DNA of 52,126 nt from NCBI RefSeq assembly GCF_016584115.1, contig NZ_NRSK01000020.1:1-52126 (forward strand), read 5' to 3'. The notes under the pieces were generated by a model. That model saw only the letters and a list, made by a program, of their open reading frames with translations, was not told the origin of the DNA and ran no database searches. The translations under genes and the position numbers were made by a program. The DNA is from Ectothiorhodospira mobilis. GTDB taxonomy: Bacteria; Pseudomonadota; Gammaproteobacteria; Ectothiorhodospirales; Ectothiorhodospiraceae. Below are positions 16,420 through 25,381 of this stretch, piece by piece (the first letter of the stretch is position 1; each line of letters begins with the position of its first letter).

Positions 16420-17324
16420 CAGGGCCGCTCCACGTGGATACGCAGGGCCCGGGCCACCTGCTCGTTGACGGCGACCACCTGTTCGCGGGTATGGCGGCGG
16501 ACACCGCCCCAATCCGCCGGGGGCCGGAGGATGAGGCTGGCGGCCTCGGTCCCCAGACGCTGCGGCGGGGCGTGGATGGACAACAGGGCACCGGCGCGCA
16601 GCAGGGCTTCGGAATGGCCGATGAGGGGGATCCCCTGGCGGTAGGTGGTCATCATGATGCTGACGATGGTGCGCGGGTTGTAGACCCGGCGGTCGGGGAG
16701 GGTGAGGATGGCGTCAGCCTGGCGGGCGGCGCGGGTGAAGGTGTCCACCAGGTCGGCCTCCCCGTGGCTGACCAGGCGCACCACCTCAGCGGGATCGTCC
16801 GCCCCCTGTGCGGCGAAGGGGCCCTGGGCGCTTTGCACGATGGCGAAGCGCTCCATGCCGGCCAGGTGGCGCCGGGTGATGGCGATGCGCTGCCCCAGGG
16901 GGATGTCCATGTAGACGGCGGCGTAACGCCGGAAATCGGGGACCTGCGCCATGATCCGGTCGTAGGCCTCCCGGGGGATGGTGATGCTCAGGATCCGGGC
17001 CCGGGAGACCCGTTTCACGGCGTGTTGCAGGGCGCGGGTGCCGGAGGTCACCACCAGGCAGCAGGGGCAGTCGGTGCTCTGCACCCAGGGGGCGGCGTCG
17101 GGACCGCCCAGGGCGGTGTAGACCAGGGGGATCTCCCGGGGCAGACGGCTGCGCAGTCCCTGGAAGACCTCCTGGTGCAGGCGCGTGTCGTCGCTGGCCA
17201 AAAAGAGGATGCGCTGGAACGCCCCGCAGGGGGCAAAGCCTTCCTCTGCCCGCGTGGATGGGCTGAAGAGGCAGAGGGCCGCCGTGAAGAACAGGGCGAA
17301 CCAGGCTTTCCGTGTCTGCGTCAT
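16419..17324 (-). CDS. ABC_sub_bind-type periplasmic substrate-binding protein
   Basis: This 301-residue protein has a clear signal peptide (AWFALFFTAALCLFSPSTRA, cleavage near 26). The two-lobed fold is suggested by FQRILFLASDDTRLHQEVFQ, then VVTSGTRALQHAVK and IPLIGHSEALLRAGALLSI, which resemble the ABC_sub_bind family of unknown ligand. A Cys-Pro-Cys-Cys stretch (DCPCC) is unusual in a periplasmic protein. No ABC permease or ATPase is nearby. Its stop overlaps the kinase start, so it may deliver a signal to the kinase rather than feed a transporter (inference). Confidence 0.75.
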   Translation of the reverse strand: MTQTRKAWFALFFTAALCLFSPSTRAEEGFAPCGAFQRILFLASDDTRLHQEVFQGLRSRLPREIPLVYTALGGPDAAPWVQSTDCPCCLVVTSGTRALQHAVKRVSRARILSITIPREAYDRIMAQVPDFRRYAAVYMDIPLGQRIAITRRHLAGMERFAIVQSAQGPFAAQGADDPAEVVRLVSHGEADLVDTFTRAARQADAILTLPDRRVYNPRTIVSIMMTTYRQGIPLIGHSEALLRAGALLSIHAPPQRLGTEAASLILRPPADWGGVRRHTREQVVAVNEQVARALRIHVERP

Positions 17325-17484
17325 CTCTTTCCGTGTCAGTTTTCCCGGGATGGGTGGAGGGCGGTCCGTGTCCGCCGATCATGCCCCGGAAACCGCTTCC
17401 TGCACAGGGGGGGTGTGCGGGGCGCGCGGTCGGGGCCCGCGGGGCTCCGGGGCTGGCAGGGCGGCCGCCGCGGTCATGGTGGGA

Positions 17485-19440
17485 TCAGAACTCCATGGAC
17501 AGGCTGACATAGCCTTCGGTTCCCCGCCGGTTGGCCGGGGGCAGGGAGGCCGGCGTGCGGGTGTCGTACCCCGAGGCCAGCAGGTCGGTGAGGGACACGG
17601 CCAGGTGGGTTTCGGGTCCCAGGCGGCGGCGCAGGTGCAGGTCCAGGAATCCGTCCCCGGCGTCGGTGGGAGGACCGCGGGAATCGTCCACCCAGCGGAT
17701 GTCGTCATAGTAGTAGTACTCCGCCGAAAGGCGCCACGGGCTGGAGAAACGGTACAGCAGCCCCAGGTTGAATATGTGTCCCGGCACCGAGTCGGCCTGG
17801 CGCCGGGCCTCGGGGTCTTGGGGGTCGGCATCCAGGAGGGAGAGCCCGCCGCGCAGCCGCAGGTCCGCAAACGGGCGGTAGTCCAGGTCTGCCTCGATGC
17901 CGCGCAGGTCCATGTCGCCGGCGTTGCGGAAGTAGCCATCGGTGCCGATGCGGTAGTAGGCGGCGTCGTAGGGGATCTGGATCAGGTCGCTGAATCGGTC
18001 CCGGAAGAGCTTGACGTCGCTGGCCAGACGCCCTTCGAGCCACTGGCCGTGATAGCCCAGTTCGAGGGACTGGATCGCCTCCGGTTCCAGGTCCAGGCCG
18101 GACATGGGGGGCGGGGCCAGGCGTTCGTTGAAGCGCTTCTCCACCTGGCTTGGGCTGCGCAGGGCCCGGGTGGCCACCAGGCGCAGGCTGTGGTGTGCAT
18201 CGGGCATGTAGACCAGGGCCAGCCGGGGCATGAGATCGCTGCCGCTGAGCTCGTTGGATTCGTACATGCCGCCGAGATGGACCAGCCAGCGCCGGTCCGG
18301 GGACCATTCCAGGTTGGCGAACAGGCGGTAGACGTGGTCCCGGACCCAGCGGTCATGGCCCAGGTAGGCCTGGCTGCGGGAGGCGTCCAGGCGGGCGCCA
18401 CCGCCCCAGACCATACGCAGGCCGTCCCGGACCTGGAGGTGGGACTCCACCTCCAGGTCGTGGCGGCGGGAATGGGCGTCCCGTTCCACGGTGCGCCGGG
18501 GGTCCAGGCTGTAGCCGTCGTGGAGGTTATTGAAATTGAAAAAATACTGCACCTTGAGCAGGGCATCGGGATCGCGGTTGTCCTGCAGGGTCAGGTGCAG
18601 GTGCCCCGAATCCTGTGTGAAGCCCCCCTCGGGGTACTCGGGGGTGGCATCGGAGCCGAAGTCGTTGTCCGCATAGGTGAGTCCCAGTTGTGAGGTGAGG
18701 GTCACCCCCGGGGCCAGATCCCAGTCGAAGCGCCCGCGCAGGGCGGTATTGTCCCTGGCGTCATGATTGCCGGTAAACCCCTCGTCCTCCCGGTGATATA
18801 CCGACAGGCGATAGGCGCTTTGCTGCGTGGTGCCGCCATGGCGCAGGTAGAGGTCCCGGATGCCATTGCTGCCCAGGCGGGTGACCACCTGCTCCCCCCG
18901 GGTCTCCGCCGGATGGCGGGTGATGATATTGATGATGGCGAGAAAGGAGTTGGACCCATAGGCAGCGGCGTTGGGGCCGCGGATCACCTCGATGCGTTCG
19001 ATCTCCTGTGGCGGCAGGGCCAGTTCCAGCCACTGGGCGCCGCCGCTGGTGGGGTTGTAGATGGAGCGGCCATCCACCAGCACCTGCACCTGGCGCATGA
19101 ACTGCTCCGCCAGGGCGTGGTAGGTGACGATGGGCCGGTTGCCGTTCTCCCGTCCCACGATGATTCCGGGGACCTGACGCAGGATGTCGGTCAGGTTGCG
19201 CGCCTCGCTCTGGGCCAGCCATTCCCGGTCGATGACCGTCACCGAGGCCGGCGCCTCCTGCAGGGGCTGCTGCAGCCGCGTGGCGGTGAGGGCCACGGGC
19301 AGGTCCATGTAGTAGTCCTGCTCCGTGGGCCAGTCCTCCTGCGCCATGGCAGGGTGGAGGCAGGCACCTGCCAGCAGCAGGCCGGCGAGGGCGGCGGTGC
19401 CACGGGGGGGGAAGGGCTGGATCATGCGGGCAAGGGCCAT
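17485..19440 (-). CDS. TonB-dependent outer-membrane receptor
   Basis: This 651-residue protein has a signal peptide (ALAGLLLAGACLHPAMA, cleavage near 31). The plug domain follows at about 45-165 (SVTVIDREWL, LTDILRQVPGIIVG, VLVDGRSIYNP, IERIEVIRGPNAAAYGSNSF, INIITRHP). A 22-strand-type barrel ends in SMEF with terminal Phe. It imports a scarce ligand such as an iron-siderophore or other chelate using TonB energy; the ligand is not evident. The frame extends upstream on the minus strand, but ATG 19440 starts the signal peptide. The next gene, 160 bp downstream, is the binding protein. Confidence 0.9.
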   Translation of the reverse strand: MALARMIQPFPPRGTAALAGLLLAGACLHPAMAQEDWPTEQDYYMDLPVALTATRLQQPLQEAPASVTVIDREWLAQSEARNLTDILRQVPGIIVGRENGNRPIVTYHALAEQFMRQVQVLVDGRSIYNPTSGGAQWLELALPPQEIERIEVIRGPNAAAYGSNSFLAIINIITRHPAETRGEQVVTRLGSNGIRDLYLRHGGTTQQSAYRLSVYHREDEGFTGNHDARDNTALRGRFDWDLAPGVTLTSQLGLTYADNDFGSDATPEYPEGGFTQDSGHLHLTLQDNRDPDALLKVQYFFNFNNLHDGYSLDPRRTVERDAHSRRHDLEVESHLQVRDGLRMVWGGGARLDASRSQAYLGHDRWVRDHVYRLFANLEWSPDRRWLVHLGGMYESNELSGSDLMPRLALVYMPDAHHSLRLVATRALRSPSQVEKRFNERLAPPPMSGLDLEPEAIQSLELGYHGQWLEGRLASDVKLFRDRFSDLIQIPYDAAYYRIGTDGYFRNAGDMDLRGIEADLDYRPFADLRLRGGLSLLDADPQDPEARRQADSVPGHIFNLGLLYRFSSPWRLSAEYYYYDDIRWVDDSRGPPTDAGDGFLDLHLRRRLGPETHLAVSLTDLLASGYDTRTPASLPPANRRGTEGYVSLSMEF

Positions 19441-19461
19441 GTCGTTCCCGGTGGGGGAGTT

Positions 19462-19482
19462 TGAGATGCCGTTCTCATTATG
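19462..19482 (-). promoter_or_regulatory. Possible operator and -10 box for the TonB receptor gene
   Basis: On the minus strand CATAAT (19477-19482) could be a -10 box. Right after it lies an imperfect palindrome, TGAGA and TCTCA separated by 6 bp (19462-19477), reminiscent of a Fur half-site pair, though the canonical spacing is 5. No good -35 is visible. It lies 22-42 bp before the start codon. Confidence 0.25.
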
Positions 19483-19543
19483 CCATCGGAGCGTTTCCTG
19501 TGGGCCGGGTGTGCCGGATCGGTTTCCGGCCTCCTTGCCCAGG

Positions 19544-19573
19544 TTCGAAACGTGTGTCCCGAGTCTATATACT
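19544..19573 (+). promoter_or_regulatory. Probable promoter for cysM
   Basis: TATACT (19568-19573, 5 of 6) is preceded at 18 bp by TTCGAA (19544-19549, 3 of 6). It lies 74 bp upstream of the cysM start, in the divergent gap with the TonB receptor gene. Confidence 0.4.
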
Positions 19574-19647
19574 AGATGGCACATCAAAATGCCGCGCTCT
19601 GGTGCAGCCCCGCTCCCGAATCCCCGCCGGCCCCGAGGCAGATGCAG

Positions 19648-20538
19648 ATGGCCTATCCCACCCTGGAAGACTTTGTCGGCAATACCCCGCTGGTGCGTCT
19701 TGTCCGCCTGCCCGTGGGGAACGGCAATACCCTCCTCGTGAAGCTGGAGGGGAACAACCCCGCGGGATCGGTGAAGGACCGGGCGGCGGTGCACATGATC
19801 CGCCAGGCCGAGGCGCGGGGCGAGATCCGCCCCGGGGACACCCTCATTGAGGCCACCAGCGGCAATACCGGCATCGCCCTGGCCATGGCGGCGGCCATCC
19901 GCGGTTATCGCATGGTGCTGATCATGCCCGAGAACATGAGCGCCGAGCGCCGTGCCTCCATGAAGGCCTTCGGTGCCGAGCTGGTGCTGGTGGGCCGGGA
20001 GGAGGGCATGGAAGGTGCCCGGGACCGGGCCCTGGCCATGGAACGGGAGGGCCGTGGCCGGGTGCTGGATCAGTTCGCCAACCCGGACAACCCCGGTGCC
20101 CATTATGCCACCACGGGCCCGGAGATCTGGCGCGACACCGGAGGTGCCGTGACCCATTTCATCAGCTCCATGGGGACCACCGGCACCATCATGGGGGTGT
20201 CCCGCTATCTCAAGGAGCGCAACCCCCAGGTGCGCATCGTCGGTGTGCAGCCCGCGGAGGGGTCCAGCATCCCCGGCATCCGCCGCTGGCCCCAGGCCTA
20301 CCTGCCGCGCATCTACGAACCCCGGCGCGTGGATACGGTGCTGGAGGTGAGCCAGGCCGAGGCGGAGGAGACCATGCGCGCCCTGGCGGCGCGGGAGGGC
20401 ATCTTCGCCGGGGTGTCCTCCGGCGGGGCCGTGGCGGTGGCCCTGCGCCTGGCCCGGGAGCTGAACGATGCCGTCATCGTGGCCATCGTCTGCGACCGGG
20501 GGGACCGCTACATCTCCACCGGTGTGTTCCCGGCATGA
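19648..20538 (+). CDS. cysM: Cysteine synthase B (O-acetylserine sulfhydrylase)
   Basis: This 296-residue PLP enzyme makes cysteine from O-acetylserine and sulfide or thiosulfate. It shows LVKLEGNNPAGSVKDRAA, with the PLP lysine in SVKDR, the substrate loop EATSGNTGIALAMAAA and the phosphate-binding SSMGTTGTIMG. The length and the N-P-A-G-S-V-K-D form point to CysM rather than CysK. ATG 19648 has GAGG nine bases upstream; an ATG two codons earlier is too close. It overlaps the exonuclease gene by 4 bp. The cysM-rlmD neighbourhood is conserved in Pseudomonas. Confidence 0.95.
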   Translation: MAYPTLEDFVGNTPLVRLVRLPVGNGNTLLVKLEGNNPAGSVKDRAAVHMIRQAEARGEIRPGDTLIEATSGNTGIALAMAAAIRGYRMVLIMPENMSAERRASMKAFGAELVLVGREEGMEGARDRALAMEREGRGRVLDQFANPDNPGAHYATTGPEIWRDTGGAVTHFISSMGTTGTIMGVSRYLKERNPQVRIVGVQPAEGSSIPGIRRWPQAYLPRIYEPRRVDTVLEVSQAEAEETMRALAAREGIFAGVSSGGAVAVALRLARELNDAVIVAIVCDRGDRYISTGVFPA

Positions 20539-21338
20539 GCCTGGCCCTGAGCGAACCGGTGATGGTCTTCGATATCGAGACCATCCCCGATACCGAGGGC
20601 GGCCGGCGCATCCACGGCATGGCGGAGCTGGACGACGCCGGGGTGGCCAAGGCCCTGTCGCAGTTGCGGGTACAGAAGACCGGCAATGACTTCCTGGCCC
20701 ATCACCTGCACCGGGTGGTGGCCATCTCCGTGGTCCTGGCCACCCGCGATCAACTCAAGGTGTGGTCCCTGGGCACGCCCGAGTCCGGGGAGGCGGAACT
20801 GGTGGGGCGTTTCTTCGAGGGCATCGAGCGCTACTGTCCCGTGCTGGTGAGCTGGAATGGCGGTGGCTTCGACCTGCCGGTGCTGCATTACCGCGCCCTG
20901 GTCCATGGGGTGTCCGCCCCGCGTTACTGGGATATCGGTGACGAGGACCGGGCCTTTCGCTACAACAACTACCTCTCCCGTTTCCACTGGCGTCATGTGG
21001 ACCTCATGGATGTCCTGGCGGGATACCAGATGCGGGCCAACGCCCCCCTGGACGAGGTGGCCACCCTGCTGGGCTTTCCCGGCAAGATGGGCATGAGCGG
21101 CGCCGGTGTCTGGGACGCCTGGCAGGGCGGGGATATCCAGGGCATCCGCAATTACTGCGAGACGGATGTGCTCAACACCTACCTGGTGTTCCTGCGCTTC
21201 GAGCGCCTGCGCGGGCGTCTGAGCCCCGAGGGTCTGGCCCGGGAGGAGGCGCGTCTGGCGCAGCTCCTGGCCCAGGCCGACGGGGGGCACCTGCAGGATT
21301 TCCTCGCCGCCTGGCGGGGTGCGCCCGCCGCCGGTTGA
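20535..21338 (+). CDS. PolB-like 3'-5' exonuclease
   Basis: This 267-residue protein has the DEDD exonuclease motifs: Exo I VFDIETIPD, Exo II VSWNGGGFDLPVLHYR, and the last motif NYCETDVLNTYLVFLR. It matches the stand-alone DNA_pol_B_exo2 family, with no polymerase domain. A role in nucleic acid end trimming or repair is likely but unassigned. It is coupled to cysM (ATGA) and followed after 57 bp by rlmD. Confidence 0.88.
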   Translation: MSLALSEPVMVFDIETIPDTEGGRRIHGMAELDDAGVAKALSQLRVQKTGNDFLAHHLHRVVAISVVLATRDQLKVWSLGTPESGEAELVGRFFEGIERYCPVLVSWNGGGFDLPVLHYRALVHGVSAPRYWDIGDEDRAFRYNNYLSRFHWRHVDLMDVLAGYQMRANAPLDEVATLLGFPGKMGMSGAGVWDAWQGGDIQGIRNYCETDVLNTYLVFLRFERLRGRLSPEGLAREEARLAQLLAQADGGHLQDFLAAWRGAPAAG

Positions 21339-21395
21339 CCCGGGGCGCCCCGGCGACGCCCCACCGTGTAACCCACAGCAAGCGATCCCATCTCC

Positions 21396-22730
21396 ATGAC
21401 CGATTCCCCGCAGACCCCGTCCCCCGACGGGGCGATCCGCACCCGTATCGATTCCCTGACCCACGAGGGCCGGGGTGTGGCCCATGTGGAGGGCAAGGCG
21501 GTGTTCATCGACGGCGTCCTGCCGGGCGAACAGGTGACCTACCGCCCCCTGCGCCAGCGGCGCCGTTATGACGAGGGCCGGGTGGAGGCCGTGCTGGAGC
21601 CTTCCCCCGACCGGGTTAGTCCCCGTTGCCCCCATTTCGGGGTCTGCGGCGGTTGTGTGCTGCAGCATATGGATCCCCGGGCCCAGATCCAGGCCAAGGC
21701 CCAGGTGCTCATGGACAACCTGGCCCGCATCGGCGAGGTGACCCCCCGGGCGGTGTTGCCGGCCATCACCGGACCCGCCTGGGGTTATCGGCGCAAGGCA
21801 CGGCTGGGGGTGAAGCATGTCCCCAAGAAGGGGGGGGTGCTGGTGGGATTCCGGGAGCGGGGCAGTCCGTACCTGGCGGTGCTGGAGGGGTGCCCCGTGC
21901 TGCATCCGGCGGTGGGGGAGCGCATCCTGGCGCTGCGTGAACTGCTCACGGGGCTGCGCGCCCGGGACCGCATCCCCCAGATCGAGGTGGGGGTGTCCGA
22001 TGATGACCGGGTGGCCCTGGTGTTCCGCCATCTGGATCCCCTGGGGGAGGCGGACCGGGAGCGTCTGCAGGCCTTCGGCGAGGAGACGGGCCTGCAGATC
22101 TGGCTGCAGCCCAAGGGCCCGGAAAGCATCCATCCCCTGTGGCCCCGGGACCCTGCAGAACTGTGCTTCGCCCATCCGGATGAAGGTCTGGAGATCCCCT
22201 TCTCGCCGGTGGATTTTATCCAGGTGAACCGGGACGTGAACCGCAAGATGGTGCCCCAGGCCCTGGAGCTGCTGCAGGTGGAGGCGGATCATCAGGTGCT
22301 GGACCTGTTCTGCGGCCTGGGCAACTTCACCCTGCCCCTGGCCCGGCGGGCGGCCCGGGTCACCGGCGTGGAGGGGGAGGCCGCCATGGTGGAACGGGCG
22401 CGGGCCAATGCGGTCCGAAATGGTATCGGCAACACCCGTTATTTTGCAGCCGATCTGGCGGCCGATGTGAGCGATGCCCCCTGGCTGCAGGGTCCGGTGG
22501 ACCGGGTGCTGCTGGATCCGCCGCGTTCCGGTGCGCGGGAGATGCTGGCGTCACTGGCCCGGCTGGGGCCGCGGCGCATGGTCTACGTCTCCTGCAACCC
22601 GGCCACCCTGGCCCGGGATGCGGGGGAACTGGTGCACCGTCACGGCTACCATCTGGAGGCCGCCGGGGTGATGGATATGTTCCCCCATACCGCCCATGTG
22701 GAGTCCATGGCGGTCTTCACCCGGGAGTAA
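21396..22730 (+). CDS. rlmD: 23S rRNA (uracil-1939-C5)-methyltransferase
   Basis: This 444-residue SAM-dependent enzyme makes m5U1939 in 23S rRNA. A TRAM domain (IDSLTHEGRGVAHVEGKAVF) is followed by four [4Fe-4S] cysteines (Cys78, Cys84, Cys87 in CPHFGVCGGC, and Cys166), the SAM site LDLFCGLGNFTLPLA, LLDPPRSGA, and the catalytic Cys in VYVSCNPATLARD. It is intact and normal in length. In E. coli and Pseudomonas it lies near barA/gacS, cysM and relA; relA is not in this window. Confidence 0.96.
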   Translation: MTDSPQTPSPDGAIRTRIDSLTHEGRGVAHVEGKAVFIDGVLPGEQVTYRPLRQRRRYDEGRVEAVLEPSPDRVSPRCPHFGVCGGCVLQHMDPRAQIQAKAQVLMDNLARIGEVTPRAVLPAITGPAWGYRRKARLGVKHVPKKGGVLVGFRERGSPYLAVLEGCPVLHPAVGERILALRELLTGLRARDRIPQIEVGVSDDDRVALVFRHLDPLGEADRERLQAFGEETGLQIWLQPKGPESIHPLWPRDPAELCFAHPDEGLEIPFSPVDFIQVNRDVNRKMVPQALELLQVEADHQVLDLFCGLGNFTLPLARRAARVTGVEGEAAMVERARANAVRNGIGNTRYFAADLAADVSDAPWLQGPVDRVLLDPPRSGAREMLASLARLGPRRMVYVSCNPATLARDAGELVHRHGYHLEAAGVMDMFPHTAHVESMAVFTRE

Positions 22731-22771
22731 GGGCTGGGCCAGGGATCACGCGCGCTGCCCAGGGAGGAGCT

Positions 22772-22873
22772 GTGCGGCGGGGGCTTTTGCAGCGGGTGTC
22801 GACCGCAGGGATGCGGTCGTCAAGCCTCCAGGGATGGATTCACGGCGTCCCGCTGCAAAAGCCCCCGCCGCAC
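22772..22873. repeat. 102-bp nested inverted-repeat element
   Basis: Arms at 22772-22796 and 22849-22873 are perfectly complementary over 25 bp. Inside is a second hairpin, 22801-22807 with 22812-22818 (7 bp, GGGA loop), and an unpaired segment GGGATGGATTCACGGCGT. The layout resembles nested palindromic extragenic elements that recur in many gammaproteobacterial genomes (from memory). It lies 41 bp after the rlmD stop and could also end or stabilise its mRNA, though no T-run follows. Confidence 0.85.
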
Positions 22874-22999
22874 GGAACAACGGTCCCGTCCCCCAGGACG
22901 TGGAACGGAACGAGACCCCGCCGAGCGCCCGGGATCGGCTTTGCCCCCGGCTTCGGCTATACCGAAGTCCCCCTTTACCCCTGGACGGAGGTCCCCGCC

Positions 23000-23158
23000 A
23001 TGATCGACACCACCACCCTGGTCCTGGGCAAGGGCCTGCTCACCGCCGGTGTCCTTTTGGGGTTCTGTGCCTGGCAGATCGTGGCCGTGCGCCGCGCCCT
23101 GCGGGAACGGCGCCGGCAGTCCTCTTCATCCCACCATGGCCCGGGGCGCCCGGACTGA
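23000..23158 (+). CDS. Small single-pass membrane protein of unknown function
   Basis: This 52-residue reading frame begins MIDTTTLVLGKGLLTAGVLL. A hydrophobic helix at about 7-29 is followed by a basic segment RRALRERRR and a polar tail, so a short inner-membrane protein with a cytoplasmic tail is predicted. A clear ribosome-binding site, GGAGG (22987-22991), lies 8 bp before the ATG. A hairpin with an AT-rich loop (CTTCGG/CCGAAG, 22951-22967) precedes it. I do not recognise a family. Confidence 0.6.
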   Translation: MIDTTTLVLGKGLLTAGVLLGFCAWQIVAVRRALRERRRQSSSSHHGPGRPD

Positions 23159-23242
23159 TCCGGGGCCACCCTTCCCGGCGCCCTGGGGCGCCGGGGTCGG
23201 CCACGGCCTACGCCATAGCCTGAAAGGCTTGGCGGGAGTAGT

Positions 23243-24064
23243 TCATAGGTCCCGCAGCAGTTCGTTGATGCCCACCTTGGAACGGGTCTTCTCGTCCACC
23301 TTCTTCACGATGACGGCGCAGTAGAGGCTGTACTTGCCGTCCCTGGAGGGGAGATTGCCGGAGACCACCACCGAGCCGGCGGGGATGCGCCCGTAGATGA
23401 TCTCGTCCCGCTCCCGGTCGTAGATGCGGGTGCTCTGGCCCAGGTAGACCCCCATGGAGATCACCGACCCCTCCTCCACGATCACCCCCTCCACCACCTC
23501 GGAGCGGGCGCCGATGAAGCAGTTGTCCTCGATGATGGTGGGGGCGGCCTGCAGGGGTTCCAGCACGCCGCCGATGCCCACGCCGCCGGAGAGGTGCACG
23601 TTCTTGCCGATCTGGGCGCAGGAACCCACCGTGGCCCAGGTGTCCACCATGGTGCCGGCGTCCACGTAGGCGCCGATGTTCACATAGGAGGGCATGAGCA
23701 CCACCCCGGGGGCGATGTAGGAACCCTTGCGGGCGGTGGCCGGGGGCACCACGCGCACACCGCCTTCCCGCAGTTCCCGGGAGTTCACGTCCGCCCACTT
23801 GGCCTCCACCTTGTCGTAGTAGTTGGTGAAGCCGCCCTTGATGAACTGGTTGTCATTGAGGCGGAAGGAGAGCAGCACCGCCTTCTTCAGCCACTCGTTG
23901 ACCACCCACTGGCCGTCCCGCTTCTCCGCCACCCGGGCGGTGCCCCGGTCCAGCATGTCGATGGCCTCGTGGACGGCGTCCCGCAGCACGGGATCGGCAT
24001 CCCGGGGGGTGATCTCGCTGCGGTGCTCGAAGGCGTCTTCGATCAGGGTCTGAATGTCGCTCAT
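23243..24064 (-). CDS. dapD: Tetrahydrodipicolinate N-succinyltransferase
   Basis: This 273-residue enzyme succinylates tetrahydrodipicolinate in the lysine and meso-diaminopimelate pathway, feeding peptidoglycan. It has a left-handed beta-helix built of hexapeptide repeats ([39 protein letters not shown]) and the C-terminal [10 protein letters not shown] block. Length matches the family. ATG 24064 lies 35 bp after the dapC stop, so dapC-dapD form one unit, which matches their successive reactions. Confidence 0.96.
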   Translation of the reverse strand: MSDIQTLIEDAFEHRSEITPRDADPVLRDAVHEAIDMLDRGTARVAEKRDGQWVVNEWLKKAVLLSFRLNDNQFIKGGFTNYYDKVEAKWADVNSRELREGGVRVVPPATARKGSYIAPGVVLMPSYVNIGAYVDAGTMVDTWATVGSCAQIGKNVHLSGGVGIGGVLEPLQAAPTIIEDNCFIGARSEVVEGVIVEEGSVISMGVYLGQSTRIYDRERDEIIYGRIPAGSVVVSGNLPSRDGKYSLYCAVIVKKVDEKTRSKVGINELLRDL

Positions 24065-24099
24065 GGTGTGGTTCTCCAGGGAGGGTGAAAGGGATCGGA

Positions 24100-25308
24100 T
24101 CAGGCCCCGGCCTGCAGGAAACGCCGTATGCGCTGCGCCGCCTCGACGCAGTCCTCCAGGGGGGCCACCAGGGCCATGCGCACCCGCCCGCGCCCCGGGT
24201 TGCCGCCGGGGGTCTCGCGGGAGAGGTAGCTGCCGGGCAACACGGTGACATGCTCGCGGGCGAACAGGTCCCGGGCGAAGGCGGTATCGTCCCCGGGCAC
24301 GGGGGCCCAGAGGTAGAAACCGGCGGGGGGGCGCTGCAGGTCCAGAACCCCGTCCAGGATCTCCAGCACCGCCCGGAACTTGCGATCGTACAGGGCCTGA
24401 TTCTCCGCCACATGGGCCTCGTCCCGCCATGCGGCGATGCTGGCAGCCTGGGCGGGGGGCGCCATGGCGCAGCCGTGGTAGGTGCGGTAGCGGTGGAAGG
24501 CCTCCACCAGGCGGGCGTCGCCGGCCACAAAGCCCGAGCGCAGACCGGGCAGGTTGGAGCGCTTGGACAGGCTGTGGAAGACCATCACACGCTCAAAACC
24601 ATCGTACCCGGCCCGGTGGGCCGCCCCCAGCATCCCCGGGGGCGGGGTCCCGTCCCGGGGGTGGATCTCCGAATAGCATTCGTCGGCGGCGATGACAAAG
24701 TCGTGCCGGTGGGCCCGCTCCAGCAGACGCACCAGGGCCGCCTCGTCCATCACGGCCCCGCTGGGGTTGCCCGGGTTGCACAGGTACAGCAGCTGACATT
24801 GGTCCCAGAGGTCCGGGTCCACCGCGTCCGGATCGGGCAGGAAGCCGTTGTCCGCCGTCAGGTCCATGAAGGCGGGTCGGGCCCCCGCCAGCAGGGCCGC
24901 CCCCTCATAGATCTGATAGAAGGGGTTGGGCATGAGCACCCGGGGATCCGGCCGGGTGCGGTCCACCACACACTGGGCCAGGGCAAAGAGGGCCTCGCGG
25001 GTGCCGTTCACCGGCAGCACATGGCGCCCTGGGTCCAGGGCCGTCTGCGGCAGCTGAAAGCGCCGCACGGCCCAGGCGGCGATGGCCTCGCGCAGGGCGT
25101 CCCCGCCCCGGGTGACGGGATAGCGGGAGAGCCCGTCCAGGGCCCCCTGCAGGGCCTGCACCGCCACCTGGGGGGCCGGGTGACGGGGCTCGCCGATGGA
25201 CAGGGGGATGTGGGCCCGGTCCTGCGGCGGGGTGATCCCGGCCTTGAGGGCGGCCAGGCGCTGGAAGGGGTAGGGCTGGAGGCGGTCCAGGTCGGGGTTC
25301 AGGTTCAT
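24100..25308 (-). CDS. dapC: Succinyldiaminopimelate transaminase
   Basis: This 402-residue class I/II PLP aminotransferase acts directly after DapD, converting N-succinyl-2-amino-6-ketopimelate to N-succinyl-L,L-diaminopimelate. It shows [22 protein letters not shown], the PLP Asp region DECYSEI and the PLP lysine in [17 protein letters not shown]. The start is ATG 25308 ([15 protein letters not shown]), the usual family start. It lies upstream of dapD. Confidence 0.93.
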   Translation of the reverse strand: MNLNPDLDRLQPYPFQRLAALKAGITPPQDRAHIPLSIGEPRHPAPQVAVQALQGALDGLSRYPVTRGGDALREAIAAWAVRRFQLPQTALDPGRHVLPVNGTREALFALAQCVVDRTRPDPRVLMPNPFYQIYEGAALLAGARPAFMDLTADNGFLPDPDAVDPDLWDQCQLLYLCNPGNPSGAVMDEAALVRLLERAHRHDFVIAADECYSEIHPRDGTPPPGMLGAAHRAGYDGFERVMVFHSLSKRSNLPGLRSGFVAGDARLVEAFHRYRTYHGCAMAPPAQAASIAAWRDEAHVAENQALYDRKFRAVLEILDGVLDLQRPPAGFYLWAPVPGDDTAFARDLFAREHVTVLPGSYLSRETPGGNPGRGRVRMALVAPLEDCVEAAQRIRRFLQAGA

Positions 25309-25381
25309 GGGGATGCGACCGTGCAAAAGGCCTGAGAGTATACGCCAGCGCCCGGGCCGCCGGGGAAGGGCGCGACCGTTT

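Noticed and set aside
19441-19641. Cobalamin or other riboswitch in the gap between the TonB receptor and cysM
   Set aside because: The gap is about 200 bp and no conserved riboswitch core was recognised on either strand.
19441-20157. 239-codon upstream extension of the TonB receptor frame
   Set aside because: It runs antisense into cysM and lies before an obvious signal peptide.
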